The notes below the pieces were generated by a model. That model was not told the DNA's origin and searched no databases. It was given only the letters and a program-made list of their open reading frames with translations. This document shows positions 1 through 7,788 of a stretch of DNA of 10,126 nt, one piece after another. The stretch is from positions 1 through 10,126 of the forward strand of contig CAZROR010000063.1 in the NCBI GenBank assembly GCA_964601765.1, read 5' to 3'. Made by a program: the position numbers and the translations under genes. Numbering within the stretch: the first letter of the stretch is position 1; the number at the start of each line of letters is the position of its first letter. This DNA comes from SZUA-181 sp964601765 (lineage in GTDB: Bacteria; Pseudomonadota; Zetaproteobacteria; Mariprofundales; Mariprofundaceae).

Positions 1-22
1 TCCTTATTTGATGAAAACAGAA

Positions 23-778
23 CTATGCCTGCCATGCACGTGCTGCGTTTGTCAGCATGAATATACCGATCAGGATGAGCATGACGCTGAACACCCTTTG
101 CAAGCGTTTGGCGGACCAGTGTTTAAGCAGAAGACCGCCAGCCAGGCTTCCTGCCATTGCCAGCACAGTGATGATGAGTAACGGTACGGCCTGCACATGT
201 ACTGTGCCGAGGTAGCTCACACCTGCTACACACGCATTGATAGTGATGAGCATCAACGAATGTGCCACCGCCAGTTTGTAGTCGGAAATGCCCAGCCAGA
301 TCAGTGCGGGAACCATCAGGAAACCACTACCTACACCGAGAATGCCGGTAACGGTACCCAGCAAAACGCCTATGATCAGTGTTTGGGCACAATGGCAAAC
401 ACTCGCCAGGCTGTGGGCCGCTTCCGGTCTCGGTTTATGCATTCGCCATGCAACAAAGCACGTCAATATCCCGAATACTGCTTCCTGCAAAGCATCGGAT
501 ATCATTAGTCCAATGCGCGTCCCCAGCCAGCTTCCGGCCACGCCACCGAGCGTGAACCAGGTCAATAGACGGAGATTCATGCGTCCCCATGCCCGTTGAC
601 GAATTAATGATACCAGGCTGACCGTTGCGACGACCCAGAGGCTTGAGGCGATGGCCTCTTTCAATGGCAGGTGCAGTCCGTATCTGAGCAAGGGAACAGC
701 GGTCATGCCACCTCCGGCACCAAACATTGCCAGCAGAAGGCCAATGAAAGGTGCCATGATCCAGCCCCACAAGCTCAT
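23..778 (-). CDS. TauE/SafE (TSUP) family membrane exporter, probable sulfite exporter
   Basis: A 251-residue, strongly hydrophobic protein with about seven or eight predicted membrane segments, the usual size for the TSUP family. The family's two glycine signatures are visible, one per half: FGAGGGMTAVPLL near residues 19-31 and GVGSGFLMVPALIWLG near 147-162. TSUP proteins move small sulfur-containing or organic anions such as sulfite or sulfoacetate across the inner membrane. Sulfite as substrate is inferred from the gene directly upstream, a persulfide dioxygenase that produces sulfite. Only 6 bases separate the two genes, so they are probably cotranscribed and perhaps translationally coupled; no strong Shine-Dalgarno site precedes the ATG at 778. 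An internal ATG at codon 8 (757) is an alternative start. The gene ends 22 bases before the window edge, so the operon may continue beyond it. Confidence 0.88.
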   Translation of the reverse strand: MSLWGWIMAPFIGLLLAMFGAGGGMTAVPLLRYGLHLPLKEAIASSLWVVATVSLVSLIRQRAWGRMNLRLLTWFTLGGVAGSWLGTRIGLMISDALQEAVFGILTCFVAWRMHKPRPEAAHSLASVCHCAQTLIIGVLLGTVTGILGVGSGFLMVPALIWLGISDYKLAVAHSLMLITINACVAGVSYLGTVHVQAVPLLIITVLAMAGSLAGGLLLKHWSAKRLQRVFSVMLILIGIFMLTNAARAWQA

Positions 779-784
779 CGCGGT

Positions 785-1474
785 TCATGCCACATGATGC
801 TCGCCACAGGCGCGGTTTGCCGGCACTGCTTCCCGTATGCGTTTTGGCTCAGGCAGATCCAGCTCGCTCATGAGGCGGATGAAGGCATCCCGATTCAGTT
901 GCAGGCGCGAGTTGTTCCGTTTTTCCTCGCCAATAGTGCTCCGGACATGCCCATCGTAGTCATGAGCGGGGTAGACAATGGTTTCATCTGGAAGCAAAAA
1001 TAACTTACCGGTAATCGAGTCATAAAGTCGACCTGCGTCGCCGCCCTGGAGGTCAGTCCGTCCACACTTGCCGATGAGCAGCGCATCACCGGTAAACACC
1101 ATGTTCCGGCAGACATAGGAAAGGCAGCTCGGTGTGTGCCCCGGTGTTTCCAGTACCCTGATGATGATTTCGCCTATGCGAATTTCAGCGCCATTGCGCA
1201 GCAACATGTCCGCGCAATCCACATTGGCGTGAACAGATACACCGGTATGGCATCCGGTTTTTTGGCGCAGCATGCCAGCTCCTGTGATGTGATCGGCATG
1301 CACATGGGTGTCCAGTACATATTCAAGACTGAGGCCCAAATCTTTCAGCTGTGCCTGATATTCATCCACATGCTCCAGTACCGGATCAATGAGCACCGCC
1401 TGCCGGCTGCCGGTATCAGCCAGCAAATATGTGTAGGTGCAGCTATCCTCATCAAAAAGCTGCTGGAAAATCAC
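785..1474 (-). CDS. ETHE1/Blh-type persulfide dioxygenase (MBL-fold)
   Basis: A metallo-beta-lactamase-fold protein of the ETHE1 group, which oxidises glutathione persulfide to sulfite in the cytoplasm using one non-haem iron. With the start chosen here it has 229 residues. The metal-binding pattern is complete: THVHADH (His57, His59, Asp61, His62), PGHT (His113), FTGDALL (Asp130) and YPAHDY (His171). IGKCGRTDLQGGD, around Arg139, is the ETHE1 hallmark. The longer ATG frame starts at 1492, but GTG at 1474 is preferred: GGAGG at 1481-1485 lies 6 bases upstream, and the protein then begins MIFQQLFDEDSCTYTYLLAD, close to the usual ETHE1 N-terminus. It sits 66 bases after the DUF2892 gene and 6 bases before the TSUP exporter, in the order of a sulfite production and export pair. 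No rhodanese domain is fused to it. A glyoxalase II is less likely given the CGRTD motif. Confidence 0.9.
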   Translation of the reverse strand: MIFQQLFDEDSCTYTYLLADTGSRQAVLIDPVLEHVDEYQAQLKDLGLSLEYVLDTHVHADHITGAGMLRQKTGCHTGVSVHANVDCADMLLRNGAEIRIGEIIIRVLETPGHTPSCLSYVCRNMVFTGDALLIGKCGRTDLQGGDAGRLYDSITGKLFLLPDETIVYPAHDYDGHVRSTIGEEKRNNSRLQLNRDAFIRLMSELDLPEPKRIREAVPANRACGEHHVA

Positions 1475-1485
1475 CTGTTGCCTCC
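1475..1485 (-). promoter_or_regulatory. Ribosome-binding site fixing the GTG start of the dioxygenase
   Basis: On the minus strand GGAGG (1481-1485) is followed by six bases and then GTG at 1474. No comparable site precedes the ATG at 1492, so this site decides the start. Confidence 0.7.
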
Positions 1486-1500
1486 GTGACATAGCGTTTG

Positions 1501-1530
1501 TTGCAATCGTTGCAAGTCATGGAATCCATG
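1501..1530. promoter_or_regulatory. Paired palindromes between the DUF2892 and dioxygenase genes
   Basis: The only sizeable internal gap of the operon carries two adjacent perfect inverted repeats. TTGCAA-TCG-TTGCAA lies at 1501-1515; TTGCAA is self-complementary, so this is both a direct and an inverted repeat. CATGGA-A-TCCATG lies at 1518-1530. They could be an operator for an internal promoter, an mRNA processing or stability element, or chance. I see no convincing -35/-10 pair: a TTGCAA hexamer is present but the -10 candidate is poor. There is no U-tract, so a terminator is unlikely. Confidence 0.4.
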
Positions 1531-1540
1531 CCTTGGCTTT

Positions 1541-1765
1541 TCATCCACGGTCACAGCTGGATTTGAAGCCAAGCTTTTTCAGGAATATTTCCATCAGGCA
1601 CCATTGAGTGAAACCCGATTGCAACAGATTGGCCCCGACGAAGGCTGTGAACCATAGCCATGTTGGTCCATCGAACAGGGCCACGCCGTTATAGCGGGAG
1701 GCCAGATACAGGCTGAGCAGAATGAAGCTGCCTGCGATGATGCGGATCATTCTTTCAATGGTCAT
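1541..1765 (-). CDS. Small DUF2892 (YgaP-like) inner-membrane protein
   Basis: A 74-residue protein with two hydrophobic segments (about residues 7-24 and 35-52). The family motif NLLQSGFTQWCLMEIFLKKL spans residues 46-65, with a conserved Cys56. DUF2892 is the membrane-anchor domain that in E. coli YgaP follows a rhodanese domain; here it stands alone. Stand-alone copies are common next to BigR/Blh-type sulfide-detoxification genes, but their biochemical role is not established. The start is supported by GGAGTG six bases upstream of the ATG. Only 3 bases separate it from the RND pump stop codon, so it is part of the operon. The C-terminal tail adds a second cysteine (Cys71). Confidence 0.85.
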   Translation of the reverse strand: MTIERMIRIIAGSFILLSLYLASRYNGVALFDGPTWLWFTAFVGANLLQSGFTQWCLMEIFLKKLGFKSSCDRG

Positions 1766-1768
1766 ATC

Positions 1769-4700
1769 TTACACTCCTTCAGTTGTGTTATTTGCGGCAG
1801 GAAACGGCTTGTCTTTCTGCCAGAGGTAGTAGATCAACGGGATGATGAATAAAGTCAGGGCTGTGGAGGCAAGTGTGCCGAAGGCCATGGATACGCCCAG
1901 CCCACCGAACACGGGGTCAGAAATCATGATCGAGGTGCCGGCAATCACCGCCAGTGCGGTCAGCAGAATCGGCCGTGCGCGTACTGCCCCCGCCTCAAGC
2001 ACAGCCGTTTTCACATCATGGCCCTGCCGGCGGTAGTCGAGAATGAAGTCGATAAGCAGAAGGGAATTGCGCACAACAATGCCGGCCAGTGCGATCATGC
2101 CAATCATCGACGTAGCCGTGAATGACTGACCCGTGATCCAGTGGCCCGGGAAAATGCCGATCATGGTCAGCGCTGTTGGTGCCATGACGAGAATGGGCAG
2201 CACAAAGCCGCCATAGTAGGCCACCATCAGCAGATAGATCAGGATGAGGCCAACGATGAAGGCTGCGCCCAGGTCACGGAACACGTCGAGCGTTAATCGC
2301 ATCTCGCCATCCCAAAGCAGGTGATAGCCGAAGGTGTCCTCGGGCTCCGTATTTGTGAAATGCATGCCACCGGTTTTCAGGTGTACACCCGGAACAATTT
2401 CGCTTCCGTCCAGGTGGGCATCCATGTCCAGCAGGGGGTAGACCTGGGAACGGGTTGCAGGTTCGCCCGTGACATAGACAACGGGGTGTGAGTCCTTGCT
2501 GAAAATCGGCAGGCTGGCCGTTGTCTGTGTGATGGTGGCGATAGAAGAAAGCTGCACGGGACCATGGCTGCCACTGACATAGATACGACTTAAGTCGTCG
2601 GCATGGGCGCGTAGCGCCGCTGGTAGCCGCACGTGTAACACAACCGGGTGCCTTGATGTATCGACATGAATGGCCCCGAGATCGTAACCGGCCAGAAAGT
2701 CGCGCAGGGCCAGTTCTACACGACGCACGGATACACCGAGGCGTGCAGCCTTTTCTCTGTTGACGGCCACGTTGAGTTGCTGCTGGGTATCACCAACTGA
2801 GTCATCGATATCGGTGACATCCCATGTTGTTGCGAAGAGATGCCTCACCTGCTTCGCAATCTTGCGCTGGGTGGCATAGTCCGGGCCGTAAATTTCAGCC
2901 AGCAACGTAGCGCGCACCGGCGGGCCCGGCGGGTCTTCCACCAGCTTGATATTCGCCCGTGGGTGGGATGCCATCAGAGGACGCAGTGTCTTGCGCAGTT
3001 GTAGGACAATTTCGTCCGAGTGAATATCACGCTTGCGCTTATCCACGAGATTGACGCGTATTTCCGCCTGATGCGGGCTTTGCCGGAACAGGGCGGCACC
3101 GCGCAGCATGCCATTGAAGTCAATCGGGCCCGCACGGCCGACATAGGCCTCGTAGTCGGTGACCATGGGGTGATGCCGGACGACATCGGCAACCTGACGC
3201 GTGATGGCATCGGTTTCCTCAAGCGTTGTGCCTTCGGGCATGTCAATCGTGATGTTGAACGTGTTCTGGTTGCCCTTGGGCAACATTTTTAGCTCAACCG
3301 TGCCCGGAGTAGGGGGACCGTTGATACCCGCTGGCCGGATGAATTGCCATGCTGGCTCCCACATGGCGAAAGCGAACAGAAGAATGATGGCAAACCAGAA
3401 GCGACGACGCAGGCCGGGTTGTTCGATCAGGGGTTGGGCCAGTCGCATATAGGTGCGGTGTACCCGATCTTTCGGTTGAGCATCGAGCTCCTCAAGTGTG
3501 GGCGTGCTGTCTTTGCACGGCATCCAGCGCCGCGCAATCCATGGCGTGAACATGTAGGCGATGATCAGCGATGCCGCCATGGCAATAGGGGCGTTGAACG
3601 GAATCGGGCCCATATATGGCCCCATCATGCCCGTGACAAAAGCCATGGGCAGAAAAGCGAGGATAACGGCGATAGTGGCGATGATGGTGGGCTTGCCCGT
3701 CTCATTCGTGGCGCGGATGATCAGCTCTGCTTTTTCCTTCAGGTCGGCGGCGCCTTGACGCAGGTGACGGTGGATGTTTTCGATGACAACAATCGCGTCA
3801 TCCACCAGCAGACCAAGCGACAGAATGAGTGCGAACAGCGTGATGCGGTTGATTGTCTGTCCAGCCAGCAGGCCGATGGCAAGCACGATGAAGAGAATCA
3901 ACGGAATGTTCATCGTAACAATGGCTGCTTCACGCCAGCCGAGGAACAGCAACAGGATAACGACAACCGATACGATGGCGATACCAAGGTGTTCGATCAA
4001 CATGTTGACGGCAGCATTGGCCCGCTCACCGGAATCACGAGTAATGGTTACCTTGACATTGTCCGGAATGAGATCGCCCTTCAGGCTAGCAAGTTTTGTC
4101 ACGATACGATCGGTAACAAAGACAGCGTTGGTACCGCGTTTTTTTGCCAGCGCGATGGATACCGCCGGTTGCTCTTCAGCGCCGCGTTTGCGCAGGGCTT
4201 CACCGAATCCGATGCGGTGGTATTGCCGTGCCTCGCCGAGGCCATCCGTGATACTGGCAATATCCCGCAGATAGACAGGCCGACCATTGGCACTGCCAAC
4301 AATCAACCGACCTACATCGGTAGCTGACTTCAGATACCCGTCGAGCCACACTTTGGTGACACGGTTATTACCGATCAGGTTTCCGACCGGGCCGCCACTA
4401 TTTGCGGCCGCAAGCGTTTGGTGCAATCTGTCCAGCGTGATGCCATAGGCCGCCATGCGAACGGGATCAAGTTCGATGCGGATTTCCCTGTCGCGGCCAC
4501 CCACAATATCGGCTACGGACACGCCATCAAGAGGGATCAGCTGTTCGCGTACACGCTCTGCAAGCCGCTTGAGGCCCAGGCCATCCATGGTCGGCGAGGA
4601 AAGGGTGATAACGGAAACCGGCACGTCATCCACATCCAGTGGCTTGACCAGTGGCTGTGAAGCACCTGGGGGAATCCGGTCGAGATTGTGCATGATGCGG

Positions 4701-5062
4701 TCATAGAGCCTGACCAGGCTGGCCTCCTTGTCTTCACCCACCTCGAACATGACGGTGACGACACCCATTGAATCCATGGCTGCACCGAATGTGTGATCCA
4801 CACCGGACATTTCATTTAGCACCATTTCAAGCGGTCGAACGATAAGGTTCTGTACCTCTTCGGGGCTTGCCCCCCGCATGGCAACGATGACATTGGCCGC
4901 CGGCACGTCGATGGTCGGGTTTTCCTCGCGTGGCGTCATCAATAACGCGATGACACCGGTCAGGAAAATCAGGATGCTGATAATCGGCGTCAGATTGCTG
5001 CGCATGGCCGCGGCGCCAAGCCGGCCGGCAATGTTCAGGCTTCTGTTCTCCTGTTTGTTCAC
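1769..5062 (-). CDS. RND-family efflux pump permease (inner membrane)
   Basis: A 1097-residue resistance-nodulation-division transporter, slightly longer than AcrB-type pumps (about 1030-1050). It would work as a proton-driven trimer in the inner membrane with the adaptor and TolC-type channel encoded just upstream. Visible features are the first membrane helix after a short N-terminus (NLTPIISILIFLTGVIALL), a large periplasmic loop beginning REENPTIDVPAANV, the TM4 motif SLGLLVDDAIVVIENI with the proton-relay pair Asp421-Asp422, a second periplasmic loop, and a C-terminal helix bundle containing ALAGIVVRNSLLLIDF. In that last motif Arg998 stands where AcrB has the relay lysine. A GTG start at 5062 is preferred over the upstream frame beginning at 5122: GGAG (5070-5073) lies 7 bases before it, and it removes a 20-residue extension overlapping the adaptor. 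It starts 4 bases after the adaptor stop. The sequence does not look like a heavy-metal (CusA) type pump. The substrate is unknown. Confidence 0.93.
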   Translation of the reverse strand: MNKQENRSLNIAGRLGAAAMRSNLTPIISILIFLTGVIALLMTPREENPTIDVPAANVIVAMRGASPEEVQNLIVRPLEMVLNEMSGVDHTFGAAMDSMGVVTVMFEVGEDKEASLVRLYDRIMHNLDRIPPGASQPLVKPLDVDDVPVSVITLSSPTMDGLGLKRLAERVREQLIPLDGVSVADIVGGRDREIRIELDPVRMAAYGITLDRLHQTLAAANSGGPVGNLIGNNRVTKVWLDGYLKSATDVGRLIVGSANGRPVYLRDIASITDGLGEARQYHRIGFGEALRKRGAEEQPAVSIALAKKRGTNAVFVTDRIVTKLASLKGDLIPDNVKVTITRDSGERANAAVNMLIEHLGIAIVSVVVILLLFLGWREAAIVTMNIPLILFIVLAIGLLAGQTINRITLFALILSLGLLVDDAIVVIENIHRHLRQGAADLKEKAELIIRATNETGKPTIIATIAVILAFLPMAFVTGMMGPYMGPIPFNAPIAMAASLIIAYMFTPWIARRWMPCKDSTPTLEELDAQPKDRVHRTYMRLAQPLIEQPGLRRRFWFAIILLFAFAMWEPAWQFIRPAGINGPPTPGTVELKMLPKGNQNTFNITIDMPEGTTLEETDAITRQVADVVRHHPMVTDYEAYVGRAGPIDFNGMLRGAALFRQSPHQAEIRVNLVDKRKRDIHSDEIVLQLRKTLRPLMASHPRANIKLVEDPPGPPVRATLLAEIYGPDYATQRKIAKQVRHLFATTWDVTDIDDSVGDTQQQLNVAVNREKAARLGVSVRRVELALRDFLAGYDLGAIHVDTSRHPVVLHVRLPAALRAHADDLSRIYVSGSHGPVQLSSIATITQTTASLPIFSKDSHPVVYVTGEPATRSQVYPLLDMDAHLDGSEIVPGVHLKTGGMHFTNTEPEDTFGYHLLWDGEMRLTLDVFRDLGAAFIVGLILIYLLMVAYYGGFVLPILVMAPTALTMIGIFPGHWITGQSFTATSMIGMIALAGIVVRNSLLLIDFILDYRRQGHDVKTAVLEAGAVRARPILLTALAVIAGTSIMISDPVFGGLGVSMAFGTLASTALTLFIIPLIYYLWQKDKPFPAANNTTEGV

Positions 5063-5073
5063 GTGGTTACTCC
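5063..5073 (-). promoter_or_regulatory. Ribosome-binding site fixing the GTG start of the RND permease
   Basis: On the minus strand GGAG (5070-5073) overlaps the end of the adaptor gene and is followed by seven bases and GTG at 5062. This supports the shorter permease. Confidence 0.65.
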
Positions 5074-6113
5074 ACGGACACCCGAACACCGGTATGTAGG
5101 CCACCGTCCACGCGCCAGGCAATGACAGTTCCTGCCTTCAGACCGGCTAGGATCTCAACACCTGACTGGTAATGCCGGCCCGGCCTGACCTGGCGATAGT
5201 GGGCGATGTGATTTTTATCCAGTACATATACACCGACAAGACCATTTCTCTTCACCAACGCTGCCTCTGGCACGACAATGGCTTGGTGTGAGCCAATAAC
5301 AAAATGCACTTCGGCAAACATGCCAGGGTAGGCACCGCTATCAGGTGCGATTGAAAGCTTGACCAGAAACTGGTGCGATAGCGCATCAGCTGCCCGCACA
5401 ATCTGGCGCACCTGTGCATCGATGGCTTTGCCCACGCCGGGAAGGCTGACATGGACGGTGTCACCTTCATGGATAGCAGCGATGTACTGCTCGGACACAT
5501 GCGTTTCCACCAGCAGGCTGGATGGATCCTCAATGATGAGCAGCGGCCTGGCCGGAGAGGCCAGGTCTCCGCGGCTGGCGCGTTTCTCCACGACGATGCC
5601 ATCGACTGGTGCCCGAACTTCTGCATAGCGTAACTGGTTCTTGGCCTGAACGAGCCGGGAATGGGCCACCGTATAACGCAGCTTGATGTTATCGAATTGC
5701 TGTTGGCTGACAGCATGTTCTGCCAGCAGGCTCTGATAGCGCTTCAGGTCTCTTTCGGCGTTGGCCAGGTCGGCTTGTGCCTGTGTGTAGGCCTGGCGGG
5801 CATCCACCGGATCTACACGGACCAGAAGCTGACCACGCTTCACGCTATCACCTTCCCGGACGGTGATGGCGCGAATGTAGCCGGAAAGACGTGAGCTGAC
5901 TGCAACCCGATGGTCAGAACTGACCACACCACTGGTATGGTAGGCCTTTGGCAGTTCTACAAGCGTGAGTGTGCGTGTCTTTGCACTCACAGTTGGGATA
6001 GACTGTTTCCTGCCCGTTTCATCCTGGCTGCTGCACGCGTCGATGGACGATGCTGTTGCTATGGCCAGTGCAATACAGGCTACTCGATACGTGGTCTTCC
6101 ATATGTTGCTCAT
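5067..6113 (-). CDS. RND periplasmic adaptor (HlyD/membrane-fusion family)
   Basis: A 348-residue membrane-fusion protein linking the RND permease to the outer-membrane channel across the periplasm. Domain order is clear. A signal sequence covers residues 1-26. The two lipoyl halves lie near 69-102 (SGYIRAITVREGDSVKRGQL) and 165-196 (VRAPVDGIVVEKRASRGDL). A short alpha-helical hairpin rich in A, Q and R lies between them (104-162), followed by a beta-barrel and a membrane-proximal domain. Cys27 follows IDA, so the protein may be a lipoprotein like AcrA, although Asp before the final Ala is unusual for a lipobox. The ATG at 6113 overlaps the upstream TolC gene by 4 bases (ATGA), with GGAG eight bases upstream. 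The RND gene begins 4 bases after its stop. Confidence 0.92.
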   Translation of the reverse strand: MSNIWKTTYRVACIALAIATASSIDACSSQDETGRKQSIPTVSAKTRTLTLVELPKAYHTSGVVSSDHRVAVSSRLSGYIRAITVREGDSVKRGQLLVRVDPVDARQAYTQAQADLANAERDLKRYQSLLAEHAVSQQQFDNIKLRYTVAHSRLVQAKNQLRYAEVRAPVDGIVVEKRASRGDLASPARPLLIIEDPSSLLVETHVSEQYIAAIHEGDTVHVSLPGVGKAIDAQVRQIVRAADALSHQFLVKLSIAPDSGAYPGMFAEVHFVIGSHQAIVVPEAALVKRNGLVGVYVLDKNHIAHYRQVRPGRHYQSGVEILAGLKAGTVIAWRVDGGLHTGVRVSVE

Positions 6114-7465
6114 GGGATGCGCTCCTCATTCAACATGCCCGTGGCCAGCAGCAGCGCAGCAGTGGCCACACCGACGTCGTATTTTGCCTGGATGGCAGCA
6201 GCGCGCGCGTGGTCTGCCCGACTTTGCGCGTCCAGCAGTTCAGCTGTCTTTTCCAGTCCCTGAGTGTGGCGAAGCGTGATAATACGCAGGGATTCACTGG
6301 CTTGCCTCAAGGCCTGAGTCTCCGCTTCCTGGCGTATTTTTGCTTCATGAAGCTGACGTAGCGCCTGCCTTACGTCGATGGCTGTCTGTTGTTGCCTGTC
6401 AGCAAGCTCAAGGGACAGCCGCGCCGCATCGGCATCGGCTCTGTTTATGGCGGCACGATCCGCACCACCGGCAAGCAGATTGACATTGACGACAGCGGCC
6501 ACGGTCGTATTGCCATGGCGGACAGCCAGCGACGAGCTGTTCCATTCACGGATGGCCTGAACACTTAGGTGTGGTAAAAACGCCGCCTGTGCCTTGTCAA
6601 TCTCCGCCTTTGCCGATGCCAGTGCAGAGGATACGGCCAGCAGGTCGGGTCGTTGTGCCAACGCACGTTCGATCAGCTGTGACTCCTCCTGCTCCGGTGG
6701 TGAAAGTGCCGGTGCTGGTGCCAGGTTGGCCACGCTCTCCGCAGAAAGGCCAGTCAGGTGTGCCAGAAGATCCCGGGCATGTGCAAGTGCATTGCGGCTC
6801 TGATTTACGGCAACAGTGCTTTGCAGACGGTGCACTTCGGCGTCCATGACATCCGAGGCGATCAGGATGCCACGCTTTTGCATGGCCTTTACGTTGGCAA
6901 GGTGCCGGTTTGATGCAGTCAGCGCCTTTTCCGCGGCCCGCAACTGTGCCTTTGCATTCAATGTCTGCATGTAGGTTCGAATGGTCTGGAAAATAATCTG
7001 TTGCTGTAGCCACCGGTGCTGTTGGCGGGTAGCCGCCGCTTCCTGTGCCGCCTTTTTTCTTCCGGCCCACAGTGCACCCCCCTGGTATAGTGGCATGGAG
7101 AATGTGACCTTCGGTTGGTAGTTATTTACTGCACTTGCATTGTTCAGGGTGGCCGGGTTCATGTCTGCTGCTGTAATGCGCTGCTGTAGGAGCCGGCTGG
7201 CAAACACGGTGAGAGGAGAGTCGCTGCGCGTAGCTGTGTAACTGGCGTCAATCCTTGGCAGAAGATGGCCGCTGGCCTCATCGACGCCACTGTTGGCGGC
7301 TTCTACCCTGTACCGATCGGCTCCCAGGAGCTTGTTATGTTCCAGGGCGGCAGTGATGGCTGCCTTCAGCGTGAGTGATGCTGCCTCCGATGGGGAAGCT
7401 GACACAAGAATCGGAATTATTAACAAAGAATATACTAATATGTATCGGCAAAAAAAGGCTGTCAT
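6110..7465 (-). CDS. TolC-family outer-membrane efflux channel
   Basis: A 451-residue outer-membrane efflux protein, within the usual 420-500 range for the family. It has a signal peptide (FFCRYILVYSLLIIPILVSA, residues 4-23, with cleavage likely between residues 23 and 28). Long alanine- and glutamine-rich helices typical of the OEP fold then occur in two halves, for example KAQLRAAEKALTASNRHLAN and DVRQALRQLHEAKIRQEAE. It should form a trimeric duct docking onto the adaptor encoded next. The frame is open upstream to 7501, but ATG 7465 is preferred: it has a strong purine-rich GGAGGTGGAGGA directly upstream and overlaps the repressor stop as ATGA. The 3' end overlaps the adaptor start by 4 bases. 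Having the channel gene in the operon suggests a dedicated tripartite pump rather than sharing of a housekeeping TolC. Confidence 0.9.
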   Translation of the reverse strand: MTAFFCRYILVYSLLIIPILVSASPSEAASLTLKAAITAALEHNKLLGADRYRVEAANSGVDEASGHLLPRIDASYTATRSDSPLTVFASRLLQQRITAADMNPATLNNASAVNNYQPKVTFSMPLYQGGALWAGRKKAAQEAAATRQQHRWLQQQIIFQTIRTYMQTLNAKAQLRAAEKALTASNRHLANVKAMQKRGILIASDVMDAEVHRLQSTVAVNQSRNALAHARDLLAHLTGLSAESVANLAPAPALSPPEQEESQLIERALAQRPDLLAVSSALASAKAEIDKAQAAFLPHLSVQAIREWNSSSLAVRHGNTTVAAVVNVNLLAGGADRAAINRADADAARLSLELADRQQQTAIDVRQALRQLHEAKIRQEAETQALRQASESLRIITLRHTQGLEKTAELLDAQSRADHARAAAIQAKYDVGVATAALLLATGMLNEERIP

Positions 7466-7782
7466 TCCTCCACCTCCGAAGGCGAGCACAGTTCCGGGCA
7501 ATAAATATGCTTCAGTGCCTTGACAAGGTCGGCATAGCCGGGATGGGCAATACGATAGAAGACTTTCTGGCCCCGCTTCTCGCTGAGAACGATGCCCAGC
7601 ATGCGCATCTTGGCCAGGTGCTGTGACAGATTGGACTGGGATGCACCGGTTGCCGCCATCAGCTCACCCACGCACATGGGGCTGTCCAGCAAAAGGCATA
7701 GCACGGCCAGGCGCAGCTCGTGCGCAATGGCACGTAGCCCCTGGGTTGCCACCTGGACCTTTTCCTCTGGAATTTCCTGCAT
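7462..7782 (-). CDS. ArsR-family repressor, BigR/SqrR/YgaV-like persulfide sensor
   Basis: A 106-residue winged-helix repressor. The recognition region is TGASQSNLSQHLAKMRMLGI (residues 45-64), followed by the wing EKRGQKVFYRI. The E. coli ArsR metal motif CVC is absent; the equivalent place reads PMCVGEL, with one cysteine (Cys37). Instead Cys29 (HELRLAVLC) and Cys95 (LKHIYCP) are 66 residues apart, the spacing I recall for the reactive pair in BigR (Cys42/Cys108) and SqrR (Cys41/Cys107). E. coli YgaV, as I remember it, also ends in a YCP motif. In those proteins a disulfide or polysulfide link releases DNA in response to sulfide or persulfide. Cys99 is additional. It heads the operon, so autoregulation is expected. 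The ATG at 7782 has no Shine-Dalgarno site; a GTG at 7752 (codon 11) preceded by GAGGAAAAGG is a serious alternative that keeps the whole DNA-binding domain. Confidence 0.88.
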   Translation of the reverse strand: MQEIPEEKVQVATQGLRAIAHELRLAVLCLLLDSPMCVGELMAATGASQSNLSQHLAKMRMLGIVLSEKRGQKVFYRIAHPGYADLVKALKHIYCPELCSPSEVEE

Positions 7783-7788
7783 GCAATA

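Noticed and set aside
435..788. Overlapping 117-codon minus-strand frame at the start of the TSUP gene
   Set aside because: Its ATG overlaps the dioxygenase stop as ATGA, which is tempting, but the product has no membrane segments or family features while the TSUP frame is unmistakable.
3344..4327. 327-codon open frame on the plus strand
   Set aside because: It is antisense to the RND gene, has low-complexity composition, no family motifs and no Shine-Dalgarno site. It is a shadow of the well-supported minus-strand gene.
1769..5062. Heavy-metal (CusA/CzcA-type) RND pump
   Set aside because: The TM4 and TM10 motifs and the absence of a methionine-rich, metal-binding adaptor argue against it, and the linked genes are sulfur-related.
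7462..7782. Arsenic or metal-resistance regulator
   Set aside because: The CVC metal-binding motif is missing and no ars, cad or czc gene is adjacent; the cysteine spacing fits persulfide sensors better.
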